NCBI RefSeq assembly: GCF_013343715.1
Contig: NZ_JABUNR010000004.1
Coordinates: 240,686 to 304,685 of the forward strand
Source: Mesobacillus harenae
GTDB taxonomy: Bacteria > Bacillota > Bacilli > Bacillales > Cytobacillaceae
DNA: 64,000 bases
Reading direction: 5' to 3'
Positions within the stretch are counted from its first letter, which is position 1, and the number at the start of each line of letters is the position of its first letter. The notes under the pieces were generated by a model. The model was not told the origin of the DNA. It was given only the letters and a program-made list of their open reading frames with translations, and ran no database searches. The position numbers and the translations under genes are program-made. This document shows positions 61,804 through 64,000 of the stretch, one piece after another.

Positions 61804-62652
61804 TTAATTGCTGGCCTGTTTTATATTGCTTTTAGATGGCAATTCAAGATAGTCGGTAACTATTCCGTCTACATTTAGTTTAAAGGCCTTCTCCGCCATT
61901 GTTTTATCCTTAATTGTCCAAACAATTACTTTAAGTCCATGTTTATGGGCACGCCTGACTAGTGATTTAGTCAGGATTGAATATTTAGGGTTTAGATAGT
62001 TCACATACTTTGATAGTTTGTTTAACTCCCCTTCATTCGATGCACCTTGAAATCGTTTAATAAGCAGGCCAAGAGGGATTGTTGGGAGCTCCTGGTGAAA
62101 GTTCAGTAAAGTGTTTTTGTTGAAAGACTGGATGATAATTTCACCCTTATTCAGCTGATCTAGCCCCCGGCTTTTTAGTTCTTCAGCCATCTTCTTTTCA
62201 ATTCCGGAATACAATTCTGGATTTTTTAATTCTATCAATAATCCGATCTTACCGGCGTATTGATCTAAAACTTCTGAAAACGACGGTAACCTGGTTTCAG
62301 GTTGAGGCAGGCTGCCTTTATTTCCTGCATTAAGTTTACTCAATTGCTCGAAGGTTAACTCAAATATTCTTCCTTTTCCATTGGTGGTTCGATTGACTGT
62401 TACGTCATGGATGACCACTAAATGCCCATCTTTCGACATTTGAACATCCATTTCCAGAAAATCAGCACCCATCTCAACTGCTTTATTAAAAGAAAGAAAA
62501 GTGTTTTCTGGAAAGTACCTCGCCGCACCGCGGTGGGCTACTATGAGGGGACGGGCTTTTTTCCGCAATAAAAAAGAAACTACCCTATCGGCTCTGCCTA
62601 ACAAGTGAAGAAGAAGTGTTAATATCCGGATTATCAATTTTAAATAAGTCAA
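61804..62652 (-). CDS. Glycerophosphodiester phosphodiesterase
   Basis: A 282-residue GDPD-family TIM barrel behind an N-terminal hydrophobic anchor (about residues 4-20). Catalytic and metal residues are visible: IVAHRGAARYFPENT near 37-51, DFLEMDVQMSKDGHLVVIHD near 64-83, and ELKNP near 141; the end VWTIKD...VDGIVTDYLELP is typical. It starts at TTG behind a GGAG. It hydrolyses glycerophosphodiesters to glycerol-3-phosphate, perhaps acting on lipid or teichoic acid products at the membrane. Confidence 0.88.
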   Translation of the reverse strand: MTYLKLIIRILTLLLHLLGRADRVVSFLLRKKARPLIVAHRGAARYFPENTFLSFNKAVEMGADFLEMDVQMSKDGHLVVIHDVTVNRTTNGKGRIFELTFEQLSKLNAGNKGSLPQPETRLPSFSEVLDQYAGKIGLLIELKNPELYSGIEKKMAEELKSRGLDQLNKGEIIIQSFNKNTLLNFHQELPTIPLGLLIKRFQGASNEGELNKLSKYVNYLNPKYSILTKSLVRRAHKHGLKVIVWTIKDKTMAEKAFKLNVDGIVTDYLELPSKSNIKQASN

Positions 62653-62851
62653 AGATCTGCTCCATTCTCTCGTTTCCGACCATAGTACTGGGGTTTAAAA
62701 TATTTGTCAACTTGTTTATGATTTCATCTGAAAAGTGGCGAATTTCAAAACTGAGAATTGACAAAAAGGTGAACTGTGAGCCTCTTCCCCCCTTCAGATT
62801 ATTTTATTGTTTAAAATAAGATTAAGGATGAATGGATAGGAGGGTGTGATT

Positions 62852-63163
62852 TTGAAAAGGAAAATTTATAATACACTGGAAGAAGTCATTGAACCTTCAC
62901 TTGGAATTGATATAGTAAATTTGGGACTTGTATACGAGGTATGCATTAAAGAAGATAATGATGTTCAAATTGTTATGACCACTACATCTGGGGATAGCTT
63001 TTTAGCAGAAGTAATTGCCAAAGAAGTGAAGCGAATCTTAAAACAAAAACTAACGATTCTTAGGAATATTGACATAAATATCGTTACAAGTCCAAGGTGG
63101 TCAGCAGACAAAATGACTCGCTATGCCTGGTATGCACTCGAATTGCAGCCTTTACAAAACTAA
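62852..63163 (+). CDS. DUF59/MIP18-family protein lacking the conserved Cys
   Basis: A 103-residue protein of the metal-sulfur cluster assembly (PaaD/SufT-like) family. It keeps EPSLGIDIVNLGLVYEV near residues 14-30 and SPRWSADKMTRYA near 82-94. The usual TxxGCP loop reads TTTSGDSF, so the reactive Cys is absent. Start TTG 62852 is placed by AGGAGGG eight bases upstream; the in-frame GTG at 62846 is too close. Role in Fe-S assembly is uncertain. Confidence 0.72.
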   Translation: MKRKIYNTLEEVIEPSLGIDIVNLGLVYEVCIKEDNDVQIVMTTTSGDSFLAEVIAKEVKRILKQKLTILRNIDINIVTSPRWSADKMTRYAWYALELQPLQN

Positions 63164-63227
63164 CCCAAATCCCATTAATATAAAGGATCCGTTTACGTGG
63201 GTAAACTTTTAATAAATACACCAAATT

Positions 63228-63260
63228 AAAGACCAAATCGCATATGATTTGGTCTTTATA
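63228..63260 (+). terminator. Terminator after the DUF59 gene
   Basis: AAAGACCAAATC (63228-63239) pairs with GATTTGGTCTTT (63246-63257), followed by a T-rich run. Confidence 0.85.
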
Positions 63261-63451
63261 TTTCCGTTAATGGTTATCTTATAACATTCAACGGATCGAG
63301 TTTAACAAAAAATCTTAAGATAATTAGGAAACCATTTAAAAGGTTTTGATCAGTTGTTTTGACTAGCTCCTATGAACCATGATAAAAAAGGTGTTCCAGC
63401 TTGAGCTGTCCGAATGAGCCTTGGTTTAACTGGTTCTTTATTCATGCCCCT

Positions 63452-63485
63452 AAAGTGCCTTGCCTTAAAGATGGGCACTTTTTTT
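63452..63485 (+). terminator. Isolated terminator
   Basis: AAAGTGCC pairs with GGCACTTT and seven T follow. No ORF is evident between 63260 and here, so an unrecognised short RNA could end here. Confidence 0.65.
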
Positions 63486-63554
63486 AATTTAGCGTTTCGC
63501 ACATTTCGATGGTTTTGAATAGGATATATTGAGATTAAAAAGGAGGTTGGTAAG

Positions 63555-63659
63555 ATGGCTGATGGATTTGGTTATGGCGGAGGCTTTGCCCTTCTCGTTG
63601 TATTGTTCATTCTGTTGATCATTATTGGAGCATCATGGGGTTACGGAGGAGCTTATTAA
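63555..63659 (+). CDS. YjcZ-family sporulation peptide
   Basis: A 34-residue peptide with a glycine/tyrosine-rich start (MADGFGYGGGFALLVV), a single hydrophobic helix and a WGYGGAY end. This is the YjcZ/YczK-like sporulation pattern. AGGAGG lies eight bases before the ATG. Such peptides are made in the spore; function unknown. Confidence 0.8.
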   Translation: MADGFGYGGGFALLVVLFILLIIIGASWGYGGAY

Positions 63660-63861
63660 GGCTTTGCCCCCTTTTTAAATGAATTAGGGTTTTGCCACGC
63701 TCGACCGGTATAGCTCATCAGCATGATATGGCTGCAGAGTTTTAAGATTCTTTTAATCGATGTCCTGTCCTATATCACAGATACAGCTGTGTGAGACTAT
63801 GTATAAAAATGATATTGAATATACCTAATGAAGGTATAATATGAAAAAAGTGCCTGAGGAA

Positions 63862-64000
63862 TGAGCTATACCCCGTATAACGGACACTGATAAAAAAGTG
63901 TCCCTTATACGGGGTTTTTTGTGTTTCAATAGAATTATTGAGGGGACGGAGGAGTATCATGGGGAAGAATTTATATACCGATTTTCAGATAAAAGAACTT
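63862..64000 (+). mobile_element. Left end of a probable IS3-family insertion sequence
   Basis: From 63862 the sequence reads TGAGCTATACCCCGTATAAC and GGACACT, then a long hairpin (CCCCGTATAA with TTATACGGGG, GGACACT with AGTGTCC) followed by six T. This resembles IS3-family terminal repeats, whose ends begin TG and read into a GGACAC-type motif. A reading frame starts just inside. The right end lies outside the window. Confidence 0.5.
63959..64000 (+). CDS. Start of a transposase orfA-like gene (partial)
   Basis: The ATG lies behind GGAGGAG and opens MGKNLYTDFQIKEL before the window ends. The start and its place inside an IS-like end suggest the HTH subunit of an IS3-type transposase. With 14 codons visible this is tentative. 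Confidence 0.4.
   Translation, partial: MGKNLYTDFQIKEL

Noticed and set aside
1..64000. CRISPR arrays, rRNA genes, prophage structural genes
   Set aside because: No regularly spaced short repeats, no rRNA sequence and no phage head or tail genes were seen.

Overview
The window looks like a chromosomal segment of a low-GC, endospore-forming Bacillaceae bacterium. The evidence is many sporulation and coat genes (cotO, a cotY/cotZ type gene, yjcA, spoVAC-AD-AE, spoVIF, tgl, a yjcZ-like gene), Bacillus-type ribosome sites and promoters with FapR, Rex, LexA/SOS and sigma-K patterns. Gene order follows the B. subtilis yjbQ-fabI-cotO-cotZ-yjcA-spoVIF-yjcD-yjcF-yjcG-yjcH backbone, as I know it, but that backbone is interrupted. 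The genus cannot be fixed from sequence alone.

Layout. 0-5.5 kb: CPA2 antiporter, an intergenic repeat pair, a structured RNA with terminator, FapR-controlled fabI, and coat genes. 5.5-8 kb: a compact germination locus (YhcN-type lipoprotein, SpoVAC, SpoVAD, SpoVAE). 8-21.4 kb: a 13-gene acyl-CoA catabolic island with its own TetR regulator and two matching operators. It pairs an ACAD10/11-like dehydrogenase with an APH-like kinase, a CoA ligase, a phosphotriesterase-fold hydrolase and beta-oxidation enzymes. I propose it degrades 4-hydroxy acids or lactones. 21.4-27 kb: return to the backbone (spoVIF, tandem 151-bp repeats, yjcD helicase, yjcF, yjcG, yjcH). 27-31 kb: a TAXI-type TRAP transporter, then a small WYL-like gene behind two SOS boxes.

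31.5-43 kb: a tRNA-Val(GAC) followed by an AT-rich, partly decayed copper island: a DUF2933-like peptide, a CueR-like MerR, CopA, an Lgt paralogue, CtaG, remnants of a response regulator and of CopC/CopD-like proteins, a secreted Met-rich peptide, and a propeller protein. Four of its transcription units share an unusual YYCACA-N20-TATAMT promoter. A divergent SDR/TetR pair closes it.

43-64 kb: mixed accessory and housekeeping genes. These are a TraB-family protein, a methyltransferase, a di-heme cytochrome c peroxidase, a LysR regulator with a flavin reductase, three tandem near-identical DoxX genes (one with a full Rex box), SGNH and M15 hydrolases, NDH-2 with two Rex boxes, a GGDEF-EAL protein, coat transglutaminase, a MurE paralogue lacking the DNPR motif, a glycerophosphodiesterase, a DUF59 protein, a YjcZ-like peptide, and the left end of a probable IS3-family element at the right edge.
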